From: Mesobacillus subterraneus
Lineage (GTDB): Bacteria; Bacillota; Bacilli; Bacillales; Cytobacillaceae
Length of the DNA: 64,000 nt
Assembly (NCBI RefSeq): GCF_023715485.1
Contig: NZ_JAMBOF010000007.1
Coordinates: 235,945 to 299,944, forward strand
Reading direction: 5' to 3'
The notes below the pieces were generated by a model that worked only from the letters and a program-made list of their open reading frames with translations, made no database searches and was not told the DNA's origin. Positions 34,008 through 42,175 of this stretch are shown piece after piece. Each line of letters begins with the position of its first letter. The first letter of the stretch is position 1. Both the position numbers and the translations under genes were made by a program.

Positions 34008-34036
34008 TTGCTAAAATAATACGGTGATTGTAAAAT
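34008..34036 (+). promoter_or_regulatory. Sigma-A promoter of ABC-F leader
   Basis: TTGCTA, 17-nt spacer, TAAAAT. Transcript would start near 34043 and cover the 51-codon leader ORF, two terminators and the ABC-F gene. Confidence 0.72.
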
Positions 34037-34070
34037 AAAACAAACTATTATTGAACGGAGGTGAAGAGAG

Positions 34071-34226
34071 ATGATCAAGACTGTTTTAGTGCACGGATTC
34101 TGGAATGAATTCCTTTATTTTTGCCGTGCAAAATTTGCTGTTGCAGCTGCCAACGGGATACGTATGCCCTTTTTGAGCAGTTCAATATCGAAAACAAACG
34201 GTGAGATCATCTCTTTTCCCGCTTAA
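34071..34226 (+). CDS. 51-aa leader ORF upstream of ABC-F gene
   Basis: 51 codons, starting MIKTVLVHGFWNEFLYFCRA and ending NGEIISFPA, with an excellent Shine-Dalgarno (GGAGGTGAAGAGAG). Two Rho-independent terminators follow before the ABC-F start. In Bacilli, ABC-F resistance genes are often switched on by ribosome stalling on such upstream ORFs, which lets the antiterminator form. The frame is intact and starts 28 nt after the predicted transcript start. It might instead be a stand-alone small protein; no homologue is recognised. Confidence 0.65.
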   Translation: MIKTVLVHGFWNEFLYFCRAKFAVAAANGIRMPFLSSSISKTNGEIISFPA

Positions 34227-34243
34227 TAAGCTACGGTGAATGG

Positions 34244-34266
34244 GGAGGGCTCTTTGCCCTCCTTTT
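34244..34266 (+). terminator. First attenuator terminator before ABC-F
   Basis: GGAGGGC / GCCCTCC with a 5-nt loop and TTTT, 18 nt after the leader ORF stop. Confidence 0.75.
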
Positions 34267-34286
34267 GTATTCATTGAGTTATTGAA

Positions 34287-34320
34287 GCCAGGGGCAGAGC
34301 AGTCTGCCCCTGGCTTTTTT
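34287..34320 (+). terminator. Second, strong terminator before ABC-F
   Basis: Perfect 12-bp stem GCCAGGGGCAGA / TCTGCCCCTGGC, 4-nt loop, six T. Sits 73 nt before the ABC-F ATG; without antitermination it should nearly silence that gene. Confidence 0.9.
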
Positions 34321-34392
34321 GCGTTCTCCAGCACAGAGATTTAGTGGCTCGGACGCTTTTAAGTGGAGGAGGTAATATAGGAGGAAAAAATA

Positions 34393-36276
34393 ATGATAGC
34401 ATGCAGTGTTAACCATATAAGCAAAATGTACGGCGGTAATGTAATCTTTCAGGACTTGAGCTTTGAAATAAGTGAGAAAGACCGGGTTGGCCTGGTAGGC
34501 AGGAATGGCTGCGGCAAAACGACGCTATTGCGGCTGATTGCTGGTATGGAAGAGCAGGACAGCGGCCAAATCCATTGGAAGAAGGGTTTGAAGATTGGTT
34601 ACCTGGCACAGATTCCTGGTTACGAGGCGACGATGAAGGTCAGGGATGTTTTAGCAACCGCTTATGAAGAGTTGAGGAATGTTCATGAGGAAATGCAGAA
34701 GCTTGAAGATGAGATGACAGCAGCCTCTGAGGATGCGCTTAAGCTGGAAAGACTGCTGACTAAGTATGGGGTGCTCCAGGAGAAGTTTTCTCTTGAGGGC
34801 GGCTATGAAATGGATGCCAATATTGATCGGATTGCCAATGGCTTGAAGATTGGCGGGTTGCTGGATTCTCATTTTAACAGCTTGAGCGGCGGTGAGAAAA
34901 CGAAGGTCGGGCTCGCGCTTAGCCTGCTGAGAACGCCAGACTTGCTGCTGCTTGATGAGCCGACGAACCATCTCGATATCATGGCAGCGGAATGGCTTGC
35001 GGAGTTCCTGAATTCATACGAGGGCACCGTCGTGATCATTTCGCATGACCGTTATTTCCTTGATGAAACGGCAACCAAGATTCTTGATATGGAGGATGGT
35101 GAAATCGAGCTGTATCATGCCAATTACTCAGGATTCCTTAAAGAAAAAGAAGAGAAGCTTTTACGTGAATTCCAGGCTTATGAAGAGCAGCAGAAAAAAA
35201 TCAAGAAGATGAAGGAAGCGATAAAAAGGCTGCGTGATTGGGCTAACCGTTCGAATCCGCCAAGCTCCGCGATGCATAAGCGGGCCACGAATATGGAGAG
35301 AGCTTTAGCCAGGATGGAAAAGCTCGACCGCCCAATTTTAAACAGGAAGAAAATGAACTTCGAACTGGAAACTGGCGCGCGCAGCGGGAAAGATGTGCTT
35401 GTGATCAAGGAGGTTAAGAAGTCGTTCGGCGGCAGGGAACTTTTTGAGAGGGTAAATATCCAGCTGCAGTATCAAGACCGGGCGGCGATTGTCGGTGAAA
35501 ATGGCTCCGGAAAAACGACATTGCTGAAATTCATCCAGGGTGAGCTTGCACCTGACGAAGGTGAAGCAAGGCTGGGCAGCAACGTGAAAATTGGCTACTT
35601 GTCGCAGCATATGGAGCTATCCAGCAAGGCTGGAACTGTACTAGATGCATTCCGAAGCGAAGTCGTGATGAATGAGGGAGAGTCACGGAATGTTCTCGCC
35701 GGCTTCCTGTTCTATGGCCCTGCTGTGTTTAAGAAGGTGTCGCAATTAAGCGGCGGTGAGCGGATGAGACTGCGCCTTGCGCAGTTGATGCACCAGGATC
35801 TTAACTTCCTGATCCTTGATGAGCCGACCAACCACCTTGATATCGATTCACGCGAAGTGCTCGAGGAAGCGCTGGACGGTTTTGAAGGCACGCTGCTCGC
35901 TGTATCGCATGACCGCTTTTTCCTCAATAAGCTTTTCGATAAAATTTACTGGTTAGAGAGCGGAGAGCTGACGGAAATCGAGGGCGATTACAACCGGGCA
36001 AGAGTGAAAATGGCGGAAAAGCGGAAGCAGTGGGAGGCAGCACCTATTACTGTTGTTACGCCTGCCAGGCAGCCAGCTGTGAAAAAAACGGCTGCTGCGA
36101 TGGATGAGAGTCTGTTGCTAGAACAAATCGAAGCACAGGAAAAAGCGATTGGTGCACTCGAAAATAAAATGGCTGCCATCACCGACCTGGCAATCCTTCA
36201 GGAGTTGCACGCTGAAAAAGAAGAGTTAGAGAGAAAATGTAATCAGCTTTATACAAAGTTTGAGGAGATATCATAG
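34393..36276 (+). CDS. ABC-F family ribosome-associated ATPase
   Basis: 627 residues with two ATPase domains and no membrane segments. Walker A GRNGCGKTT and GENGSGKTT; LSGGEKTKVGLA and LSGGERMRLRLAQL signatures; two LLLDEPTNHLDI. The inter-domain linker (about residues 240-330) has RLRDWANRSNPPSSAMHKRA, and a C-terminal coiled coil extends beyond the second domain. ABC-F proteins act on the ribosomal E site; some protect from antibiotics. The leader ORF with two terminators upstream suggests antibiotic-inducible resistance rather than housekeeping, but subfamily assignment needs phylogeny. ATG behind GGAGGAAAAAATA. Confidence 0.9.
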   Translation: MIACSVNHISKMYGGNVIFQDLSFEISEKDRVGLVGRNGCGKTTLLRLIAGMEEQDSGQIHWKKGLKIGYLAQIPGYEATMKVRDVLATAYEELRNVHEEMQKLEDEMTAASEDALKLERLLTKYGVLQEKFSLEGGYEMDANIDRIANGLKIGGLLDSHFNSLSGGEKTKVGLALSLLRTPDLLLLDEPTNHLDIMAAEWLAEFLNSYEGTVVIISHDRYFLDETATKILDMEDGEIELYHANYSGFLKEKEEKLLREFQAYEEQQKKIKKMKEAIKRLRDWANRSNPPSSAMHKRATNMERALARMEKLDRPILNRKKMNFELETGARSGKDVLVIKEVKKSFGGRELFERVNIQLQYQDRAAIVGENGSGKTTLLKFIQGELAPDEGEARLGSNVKIGYLSQHMELSSKAGTVLDAFRSEVVMNEGESRNVLAGFLFYGPAVFKKVSQLSGGERMRLRLAQLMHQDLNFLILDEPTNHLDIDSREVLEEALDGFEGTLLAVSHDRFFLNKLFDKIYWLESGELTEIEGDYNRARVKMAEKRKQWEAAPITVVTPARQPAVKKTAAAMDESLLLEQIEAQEKAIGALENKMAAITDLAILQELHAEKEELERKCNQLYTKFEEIS

Positions 36277-36287
36277 AGACGGACGAA

Positions 36288-36318
36288 GAACTGCTGAGGA
36301 TAGCAGTTCTTCCTTTTA
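36288..36318 (+). terminator. Terminator of ABC-F gene
   Basis: GAACTGCT / AGCAGTTC with a short loop, followed by TTCCTTTT. Confidence 0.8.
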
Positions 36319-36330
36319 TTTACTGGGAAA

Positions 36331-36545
36331 AATCGCGAAGAATTTCCAGTTCGCTATAATAAATTGATTTTCGCTATAAAAAGTAGGAATTCGCTATAAA
36401 AAGTAAGATTTCGCTATTAAATTTTCATTTTCGCTATTAAAAAGATTTTTTCGCTATAAAAACAAGATTCAGCTATAAAAACAGCAAGCTCAGCTATAAA
36501 AAGAGATGGTTCAATGATAAAAAGAGATGGTTCCGCTATAAAAAA
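36331..36545. repeat. 20-bp-period TTCGCTATAAAA array, second locus
   Basis: Header CTGGGAAAAATCGCGAAGAA-TTTCCAG followed by TCGCTATA cores at 36351, 36371, 36391, 36411, 36431, 36451, then AGCTATAAA variants at 36471, 36491, 36511: exact 20-bp steps. Header and core match the locus at 18668. The gap 36277-36727 otherwise holds a terminator and the promoter of the next gene. Confidence 0.88.
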
Positions 36546-36727
36546 TTTTTAATTCAGCAAAAAAAAATGCGCCCACAACAATGAAAAATAACGCTATTGC
36601 GAAGCATACATCTTGCGAAATGAGCTTTTTTTAACGTATTGAACCCCATCTCACACTTTCCTTAATATTATCCGGACTTGTCTCATATGTTTATAAAAGT
36701 AAATGAGACAGGATTGGGAGAGAAGCG

Positions 36728-38059
36728 ATGAGTACTTTTTTAAAAGGGATGTCTGTTCTTGTTATTGCTACCTTTTTGGCTGAAGTGGTGGAGTTCCTCG
36801 TTAATATGATTCTCGCAAGGGAGCTTGGGGAAAGCGGGATGGGGCATTACATGACGATTTTGCCGACTATTTTTCTGATCATGATGCTGGCGACCTTTGA
36901 ATTGCCGGTTTCGATCTCGAAGATGGTCGCTGAGAAGGACGAGTTGTACCACCGGAGCATGATCGGCCATGCAGTCAGGCTGGCAGTGACGTTTACTGCC
37001 GTTTTATTAATTGCAGCCGCATTCGTGCTGCCAGTTATTCCTGTGTTCAACGATTATCATCCTTTGTTGAAGTGGGTCGTCCTTTCGCTCATTCCGGTGA
37101 TGACGATTTCCGCCATTGCCAGGGGATTTTTTATGGGAAAACAAGAAATGGGCAAGATTGCAATCTCCCATTTTCTCAGAAGGTCAGTGCAGCTTGTCTT
37201 GCTGACGGTTGTGTTTCAGTATTTTGCGTTTGGCAGTGAAACGGCACTGCTGGTCGCGTTTTGCACGCTTGCAGGAAGTGAGCTCGTCGTTTTTCTTTAT
37301 TTATTGCACCTTTTTATCATGTCTTACCAGAGGATCAAGCGGGTTCCCGGTAAGCCGGTTAGTGGGAGGGAAGTCAGAAAAGACCTTATTGCTGTTTCTG
37401 TTCCGACGACAGGTCTGCGAATCTTCCATTCACTGACACATGCCGTCCAGCCATTTTTAATCAAAGCAGCGGTCATAAGTGCGGGGATATCTCCGGAAAT
37501 GGCAACAGAGCAGTTTGGGATGCTAGCCGGAATCGCGATGACAGTTGGATTCTTTCCGGCCTTCATTGCCCATTCGTTCTTGATTATCCTGATTCCTACC
37601 GTGTCCAAGGCATATGCGGAAAAGGAGTTCCATAAGCTGCAAAAATTGCTGCAGCAGGTGATGCTGCTGACATTCTTATACGGTCTGCCAGCTGTCACGG
37701 CCTTCTACTTTTTAGCCGAGCCCATGACCAATATGTTTTTTCACTCGAAAGATGCGGCGATTTATTTGCAGCTGCTGGCTCCGTACTTCCTGTTCCATTA
37801 TTTCACGATACCGATGCAGGCCTATTTAATTGGCCTTGGCTTGGTCAAGGACGCCTTCATACATTCTGTTTACGCGACGGTAGTTACTTTTTCACTGATC
37901 TATCTGGTTGGGTCGAGGCCTGAGTGGGGGATGGAGGGTGTTATTGTAGGAATGAATACTGGCAGCCTGGTGATTTTATTTTTGCATTACTTGACGATTT
38001 GCAAAAAAATCGGCATCACCTGGCTGGCAAAGAGCAGTATTAGTGACTCTCGGTATTAA
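36728..38059 (+). CDS. SpoVB-like MOP-family flippase
   Basis: 443 residues, about 12-14 membrane segments. Opening MSTFLKGMSVLVIATFLAEVVEFLVNMILARELGESGMG and the LPVSISKMVAEK motif are typical of SpoVB/MurJ-like multidrug-oligosaccharidyl-lipid exporters. In Bacilli such proteins flip lipid-linked glycans for spore cortex or polysaccharides. Several paralogues exist, so whether this is SpoVB itself is open. GGGAGAGAAGCG precedes ATG. Next gene follows after 60 nt. Confidence 0.85.
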   Translation: MSTFLKGMSVLVIATFLAEVVEFLVNMILARELGESGMGHYMTILPTIFLIMMLATFELPVSISKMVAEKDELYHRSMIGHAVRLAVTFTAVLLIAAAFVLPVIPVFNDYHPLLKWVVLSLIPVMTISAIARGFFMGKQEMGKIAISHFLRRSVQLVLLTVVFQYFAFGSETALLVAFCTLAGSELVVFLYLLHLFIMSYQRIKRVPGKPVSGREVRKDLIAVSVPTTGLRIFHSLTHAVQPFLIKAAVISAGISPEMATEQFGMLAGIAMTVGFFPAFIAHSFLIILIPTVSKAYAEKEFHKLQKLLQQVMLLTFLYGLPAVTAFYFLAEPMTNMFFHSKDAAIYLQLLAPYFLFHYFTIPMQAYLIGLGLVKDAFIHSVYATVVTFSLIYLVGSRPEWGMEGVIVGMNTGSLVILFLHYLTICKKIGITWLAKSSISDSRY

Positions 38060-38120
38060 AGAAGGAGATTCAAGATATTCATAGAATTTAATCATATAAT
38101 ATTTTTTCAGGAGTGATGGA

Positions 38121-38561
38121 GTGGAAAAGGTGTTGCGCGGTCACCATCTCCTCTGCGTTCACGGTTTCAGGGGGATGGGCTACAGTCCGGAGTTCGTTAA
38201 GAAAATGGAAAGCATCGTGAAAGATATCCGCGATCCCGAGCAGGATTTTTTCATAAAGGTTGTGGCAGCGTTCGATGATGCCTGCATGTCTTGTCCGCAC
38301 CGGGGTCTTGAAATCTGTGAAGCGAGCGAAGGATCGAATGAGCATGTGCTGTCGATGGACGGAAAAATCATTCGCCATTTAGGTCTCGTACCGGGTAAAA
38401 GCTATTTGAAGTCCCAGCTTGTAAAACTCACGGCAGAAAAGGTCGAACCGGATGATCTCGATTATCTTTGCAAGAACTGTTCATGGCTGCCATACGGAGT
38501 GTGCAAGGAAGGAATCGCCGAGCTGCGTGAAAATAAAAGATGCCTGTCCCACGGTAGTTAA
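38121..38561 (+). CDS. DUF1284 protein
   Basis: 146 residues opening VLRGHHLLCVHGFRGMGYSPEFV, the DUF1284 signature. Eight Cys in pairs (CVHG, CMSCPHRGLEIC, CKNCSW, GVCKEG, CLSH) suggest an iron-sulfur or zinc site. GTG start after AGGAGTGATGGA. Function unknown. It ends 6 nt before the convergent TrkA-C gene. Confidence 0.85.
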   Translation: MEKVLRGHHLLCVHGFRGMGYSPEFVKKMESIVKDIRDPEQDFFIKVVAAFDDACMSCPHRGLEICEASEGSNEHVLSMDGKIIRHLGLVPGKSYLKSQLVKLTAEKVEPDDLDYLCKNCSWLPYGVCKEGIAELRENKRCLSHGS

Positions 38562-38566
38562 CGGGG

Positions 38567-39235
38567 TCAGGCATCTTTAAATTTCTTATCGATTAACGGA
38601 TTATTGCCATATAAAACGAGCCGGTCGCCCGGTTCTAATTTTGTATCGTAAGATTTGTTGCGGATATTTATATCTCCTCTTTTAATGAATAGGAGCATGA
38701 GGTCATCTTCCCTGGCGATGATTTCATCGAATGTCTTGCCCGAGAAGGGAGAATCCTCCACAATCGAAACTTCCCGAACCTCGTCTTCATCATCCATCAA
38801 GAGGACATCCCTGATTGGCAAGTCGGCCAACTCATAATTCTCCTCCATTTCACTCTTCATCTTTTTAGACATGAAGTTCTGGGTAAATGGTGCCCTTAAA
38901 AGGAATAGCAGAACGACTAGACCACCTGCAATATAGGCAATTTCCAGCGCGAAAAAATTGTCAGATAAAAGCTGGCTGATCGCGGAAATGATAACAGCCA
39001 GCGAGAAAGCGCCGAACAAAATCAAAAAAGCTCCCAATCTTCTCCTGACGGGGTGGTCGATGATCAACTCCGATTCGCCGGTAGTAAAACCGGTGCCAGT
39101 AAGCATGGAAATCACCTGGAATTTGGCGATTTTTTTATCAAGTCCAGTGGCGACGAAAATGGAAGTATTAATTTCAATTACAGTAAACACAATGAAAAGG
39201 TATATAAAGATAAATAAAATACCGATTACCTCCAC
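38567..39235 (-). CDS. TrkA C-terminal (RCK_C) membrane protein
   Basis: About 222 residues: four hydrophobic segments in the first half and an RCK_C/TrkA-C domain in the second (VREVSIVEDSPFSGKTFDEII ... KLEPGDRLVLYGNN). RCK_C domains often bind c-di-AMP or K+-related ligands and control K+ flux. The start is uncertain: GTG at 39235 coincides with its own AGGGAGG, and an ATT 15 nt on is also possible. The ribosome site lies in a hairpin (CCCTCGA / TCGAGGG, 39238-39270). Confidence 0.72.
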   Translation of the reverse strand: MEVIGILFIFIYLFIVFTVIEINTSIFVATGLDKKIAKFQVISMLTGTGFTTGESELIIDHPVRRRLGAFLILFGAFSLAVIISAISQLLSDNFFALEIAYIAGGLVVLLFLLRAPFTQNFMSKKMKSEMEENYELADLPIRDVLLMDDEDEVREVSIVEDSPFSGKTFDEIIAREDDLMLLFIKRGDINIRNKSYDTKLEPGDRLVLYGNNPLIDKKFKDA

Positions 39236-39315
39236 CTCCCTCGATACTTCATAGTATTAGTTGTCGAGGGTCAAAATAAACAAAAATAGTCCGGGGAAGG
39301 AATTCCCCGGATTGA

Positions 39316-39570
39316 TTATTGATGCTGTAAGTTCTCGTTGTAGTAGTTAACCCCGTACATGGAGCCTTCGCTGACCATCTTGTTGTCTTCGAGATCCATC
39401 GGGTCTGGGTTTCCTGCTTTCTGTACAGGTATTACGTCTGTTTTTGATGGCATGATCTTGTCTTTCATCTGAGTTGCCATATTCGTAAGTTTGTTTTTAT
39501 TTTCAGGTTTCATAGCCATCCATAATGCTGCAGCACCTACACCTAACATGACTGCTGATTTTGTTTGCAT
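39316..39570 (-). CDS. Hypothetical protein with short N-terminal helix
   Basis: 84 residues: AVMLGVGAAALWMAM hydrophobic start, charged middle (KPENKNKLTNMATQMKDKIM) and an acidic tail with MYGVNYYNENLQHQ. GGAGGGACTTTACG before the ATG. Resembles YtxH/DUF3918-type small membrane-associated proteins in layout; no firm family. Monocistronic. Confidence 0.65.
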   Translation of the reverse strand: MQTKSAVMLGVGAAALWMAMKPENKNKLTNMATQMKDKIMPSKTDVIPVQKAGNPDPMDLEDNKMVSEGSMYGVNYYNENLQHQ

Positions 39571-39790
39571 CGTAAAGTCCCTCCTATGAATAACACTTTT
39601 TTAAAAAGTGTCTTAGAGGCTTGAAGCGATTTTTGTCTGCCTCGTATGTCTTTTGTTTACCCGGTCTTACAAATAAAGAAACATTTTAAAAATGGAAGTG
39701 TTGCCAAGTATTAACGATAAGCCGTTTTAAAATTTTAAATAAGGGAAAATTATTATTTAAGAATCTTAGTAGCGGAAAGGTCTGAAACCT

Positions 39791-40729
39791 ATGCAGCATA
39801 CATTTAACGGGGAAAAATGGATTTGGTATGATTTTGAGAAAGCACGAACAGACGAAATTAAGGAGATTACCTCCAAATACCCAACATGTAACAGTTGGTA
39901 TACTGAAATCAAACAGAATAAGGCCAACTTTCTCCAATTGAATACACAAACTAGGGGAGAGGAATATATTTGGGGCTCATTGATTTATCGACAGGATATA
40001 GAAGAGAAACGCGAAAAAAATATCTTCCATTTTTATATTTGCAAAGAGTTCTTTATCACGATAGACTTCGATTTCACCGTCCTGGAAGCTAATCCAATGG
40101 GTGTCAACAAGCAAATGGAGCAGGCGGAAAATGGAGTGGAAGGCTTTTTTATATTGCTCGGTGAAATTTTATCAAGCTACCTACTTAGAATAGATGAATA
40201 TGAAGAACGCTTGCATGAACTTTTGTGGAAAATGAAAGAGCATAATAACCTTGAGATTTTAGAGAAAATTTATGAAAACAGGCATGAATTATTGATTTGG
40301 AAAAATCTATTGGTGCCTGTCACTGAATTGAAATTCATTGCGGAAGAAGCGTTTGGCAAGGAAATTCATGAAATGGCGGAATTCAGCCGGGTTGTTACAC
40401 GAGTTGATCGAGCACGGACACTATTGAGTGAATATCAGCAGGAGATCGATACAATGATCAATCTAGAAGAAGTGGTATCTACACATCGCGGGAATGAAAT
40501 CATGAAGACCTTGACTGTAATGACGATCCTATTTACCCCTGTGATGTCATGGGGCGCTCTGTGGGGCATGAACTTTAAAGTCATGCCAGAACTGGAATGG
40601 AAGTATGGATATGCGATTGCTGGAGCCTTGATTGTGATTTCTACTGTGGGTCTTTACATTTATCTGAAAATGAAAGGCTGGATGGGTGATATATTGAAAG
40701 TAAAAGGGAAGAACAGGTTTTTTAAATAG
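39791..40729 (+). CDS. CorA-like Mg2+ channel
   Basis: 312 residues: large N-terminal cytosolic α/β domain, then two C-terminal membrane helices with the WGMNF motif between TM1 and TM2 (the G-M-N selectivity loop) at about 258. Overall size agrees with CorA/YfjQ. The hydrophobic pair (LTVMTILFTPVMSWGALW and YAIAGALIVISTVGLYIYL) is normal. ATG start lies after GCGGAAAGG. The gene is single and closed by a hairpin. Confidence 0.87.
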   Translation: MQHTFNGEKWIWYDFEKARTDEIKEITSKYPTCNSWYTEIKQNKANFLQLNTQTRGEEYIWGSLIYRQDIEEKREKNIFHFYICKEFFITIDFDFTVLEANPMGVNKQMEQAENGVEGFFILLGEILSSYLLRIDEYEERLHELLWKMKEHNNLEILEKIYENRHELLIWKNLLVPVTELKFIAEEAFGKEIHEMAEFSRVVTRVDRARTLLSEYQQEIDTMINLEEVVSTHRGNEIMKTLTVMTILFTPVMSWGALWGMNFKVMPELEWKYGYAIAGALIVISTVGLYIYLKMKGWMGDILKVKGKNRFFK

Positions 40730-40816
40730 TGTATTTTCTTAGACATCGGTGCAAAAGTATAAGCGGTTTCTGAAAAGAGAATGAGGCAATCACCTAGGAA
40801 TAAAAAAAGTCCTTAG

Positions 40817-40852
40817 ACAACAAAAATCGCCCATTAGGGCGATTTTGTTGTT
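40817..40852. terminator. Bidirectional terminator corA / DUF3243
   Basis: ACAACAAAAATCGCCC / GGGCGATTTTGTTGT with a 4-nt loop between convergent genes. Confidence 0.85.
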
Positions 40853-41183
40853 ATTCAGCTAGTTTTACAAGCATATGCGCAAGTGCATGCTGTTGTTCTT
40901 CAGTGCCGACTAGCCATAGCTCTTTCAGCAGCTGCTCTTCTTTGTTGCGAGGTGTTACCTTATCCGCCAGGTAGTCAGCAACCTTCTGTGCCGTATTAGC
41001 AAGCTGTTCTTCATTCAGTCCTGCCGTTTTGCCAAGCTGGATACGCTTGCTCAGATATGACCTGAATTCGTTGAAATCCCCAAGGATCTCATCAGCTTGC
41101 TCGCTATCCATGCGGTCAAGAGTGTCATCCACCTTGCTTGTATCAACCTCGCCGTCTTTATGAATCATATGATCTTTTTCCAT
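40851..41183 (-). CDS. DUF3243 (YmfJ-like) protein
   Basis: 110 residues, cytosolic, helical. FNEFRSYLSKRIQLGKTAGLNEEQLA and ADYLADKVTPRNKEEQLLKELWLVGTEEQQ are the DUF3243 pattern. Start at 41183 with CAAGGAGGTTTTACG. Unknown function. Frame is open further upstream without a ribosome site. Confidence 0.85.
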   Translation of the reverse strand: MEKDHMIHKDGEVDTSKVDDTLDRMDSEQADEILGDFNEFRSYLSKRIQLGKTAGLNEEQLANTAQKVADYLADKVTPRNKEEQLLKELWLVGTEEQQHALAHMLVKLAE

Positions 41184-41374
41184 CGTAAAACCTCCTTGAG
41201 AAAGATAGTAATTAAATATCCATTGTTGAAATTTTATAAACCTTGCGAAGCACATTACCAGGTATGGTTTGAGTGGATGATCATGGTCTTTCTGAACTTA
41301 AATAGAAGTCATACTGCAAAAAGCCGATTTTTTCCTTGTTTGTGATTCAATAGTAAGATGATAAGAGCTTCATT

Positions 41375-41410
41375 AAAAAAGGTGCAGGCCACTAGGCCAG
41401 CACCTTTTTT
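41375..41410 (-). terminator. Terminator of tandem 34-aa ORFs
   Basis: AAAAAAGGTGCTGGCC / GGCCTGCACCTTTTTT (minus strand), 4-nt loop. It lies after the last of the three repeats and no plus-strand gene ends nearby, which fits a minus-strand transcript. Confidence 0.85.
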
Positions 41411-41483
41411 AAGTCCGACAAACGGACAATGGGAGGAGTATTCAGTTTTTGCTATTCAATATGCTCACTGGGGTAAATCGATG

Positions 41484-41588
41484 TTAAATATATCGATTTA
41501 AGACCAGCGTGCCTTGAGACAGCAACGCGAATCTTCCTCCGCTTGCATAGCCAATGACGTATTCCGAAGTCGCCGTAAAGTTCTCCAC
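41484..41588 (-). CDS. Tandem 34-aa ORF, copy 1 (last in operon)
   Basis: 34 codons from GTG 41588: MENFTATSEYVIGYASGG, then RFALLSQGTLVLNRYI. AGAAGGGACTGGTTAAA upstream provides a ribosome site. Compared with the other copies, base differences are mainly third-position or clustered at the variable residues Y/L-A-S/K/N, the pattern expected of coding sequence. The stop falls inside a hairpin AAATCGAT / ATCGATTT. Protein family unknown; hydrophobic, no Cys. Confidence 0.6.
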   Translation of the reverse strand: MENFTATSEYVIGYASGGRFALLSQGTLVLNRYI

Positions 41589-41694
41589 TTTAACCAGTCC
41601 CTTCTATGTTGATCTTGGCATTACTAATCCTGCGGACAATTTGGAGGAGTATCTGTTATTGCTTTTCAAAATAACTCACTGGGACAAATCGATC

Positions 41695-41799
41695 TTAAAT
41701 ATATCGATTTAAGACCAGCGTACCTTGAGACAGCAACGCAAATCTTCCTCCTTTTGCTAAGCCAATGACGTATTCCGAAGTCGCCGTAAAGTTCTCCAC
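41695..41799 (-). CDS. Tandem 34-aa ORF, copy 2
   Basis: Same length and reading frame as copy 1, differing at GLAKGG for GYASGG. GGAAGGGACTGGTTAAA precedes GTG 41799. Silent changes against copy 1 include TTT for TTC in RF and GGT for GGC in QGT. A 3' hairpin (AAATCGAT / ATCGATTT) is again present. Confidence 0.6.
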   Translation of the reverse strand: MENFTATSEYVIGLAKGGRFALLSQGTLVLNRYI

Positions 41800-41910
41800 T
41801 TTAACCAGTCCCTTCCGTTTTAGTAATTGGCCTTGGTCGATCCAATGGACCGACTATGAAGGAGTATTCGTTTATCGCTTACTCAAAAACCTAACTGGGG
41901 TGAATCGACA

Positions 41911-42015
41911 TTAAGTCCATCGATTTAAGACCAGCGTGCCTTGAGACAGCAACGCGAATCTTCCTCCATTTGCTAAGCCAATGACATATTCTGAAGTCGC
42001 CGTAAAGTTCTCCAC
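41911..42015 (-). CDS. Tandem 34-aa ORF, copy 3 (first in operon)
   Basis: Begins at GTG 42015, closest to a sigma-B-like promoter at 42062-42086. Variable site reads GLANGG and the C terminus is NRWT instead of NRYI. Silent changes TCA/TCG (Ser) and TAT/TAC (Tyr) relative to the others. AGAAGGGACTGG upstream. The copies lie 211-216 bp apart. Confidence 0.6.
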   Translation of the reverse strand: MENFTATSEYVIGLANGGRFALLSQGTLVLNRWT

Positions 42016-42061
42016 TTTAACCAGTCCCTTCTTTGTTTTGTATTGGCCTTGCACTCTTTAT

Positions 42062-42086
42062 ATACCCGGCAGAAAAAACTGAAAAC
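42062..42086 (-). promoter_or_regulatory. Sigma-B-like promoter of tandem 34-aa ORFs
   Basis: On the minus strand GTTTTC, 13-nt spacer, GGGTAT, 47 nt before GTG 42015. The -10 is perfect and the spacing ideal for sigma-B; the -35 departs from GTTTAA at two places. Confidence 0.6.
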
Positions 42087-42140
42087 TTAATAAACTTGAT
42101 TAAAAGTTGGTATTTCATCTAAAAAATGGTAGACGTAAAA

Positions 42141-42162
42141 AAGGCAGCCATTGAGCTGCCTT
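42141..42162 (-). terminator. Terminator of BI-1 gene
   Basis: AAGGCAGC / GCTGCCTT with TTTTTTACG tail on the minus strand. Confidence 0.8.
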
Positions 42163-42175
42163 GTAAAATAAGCTT

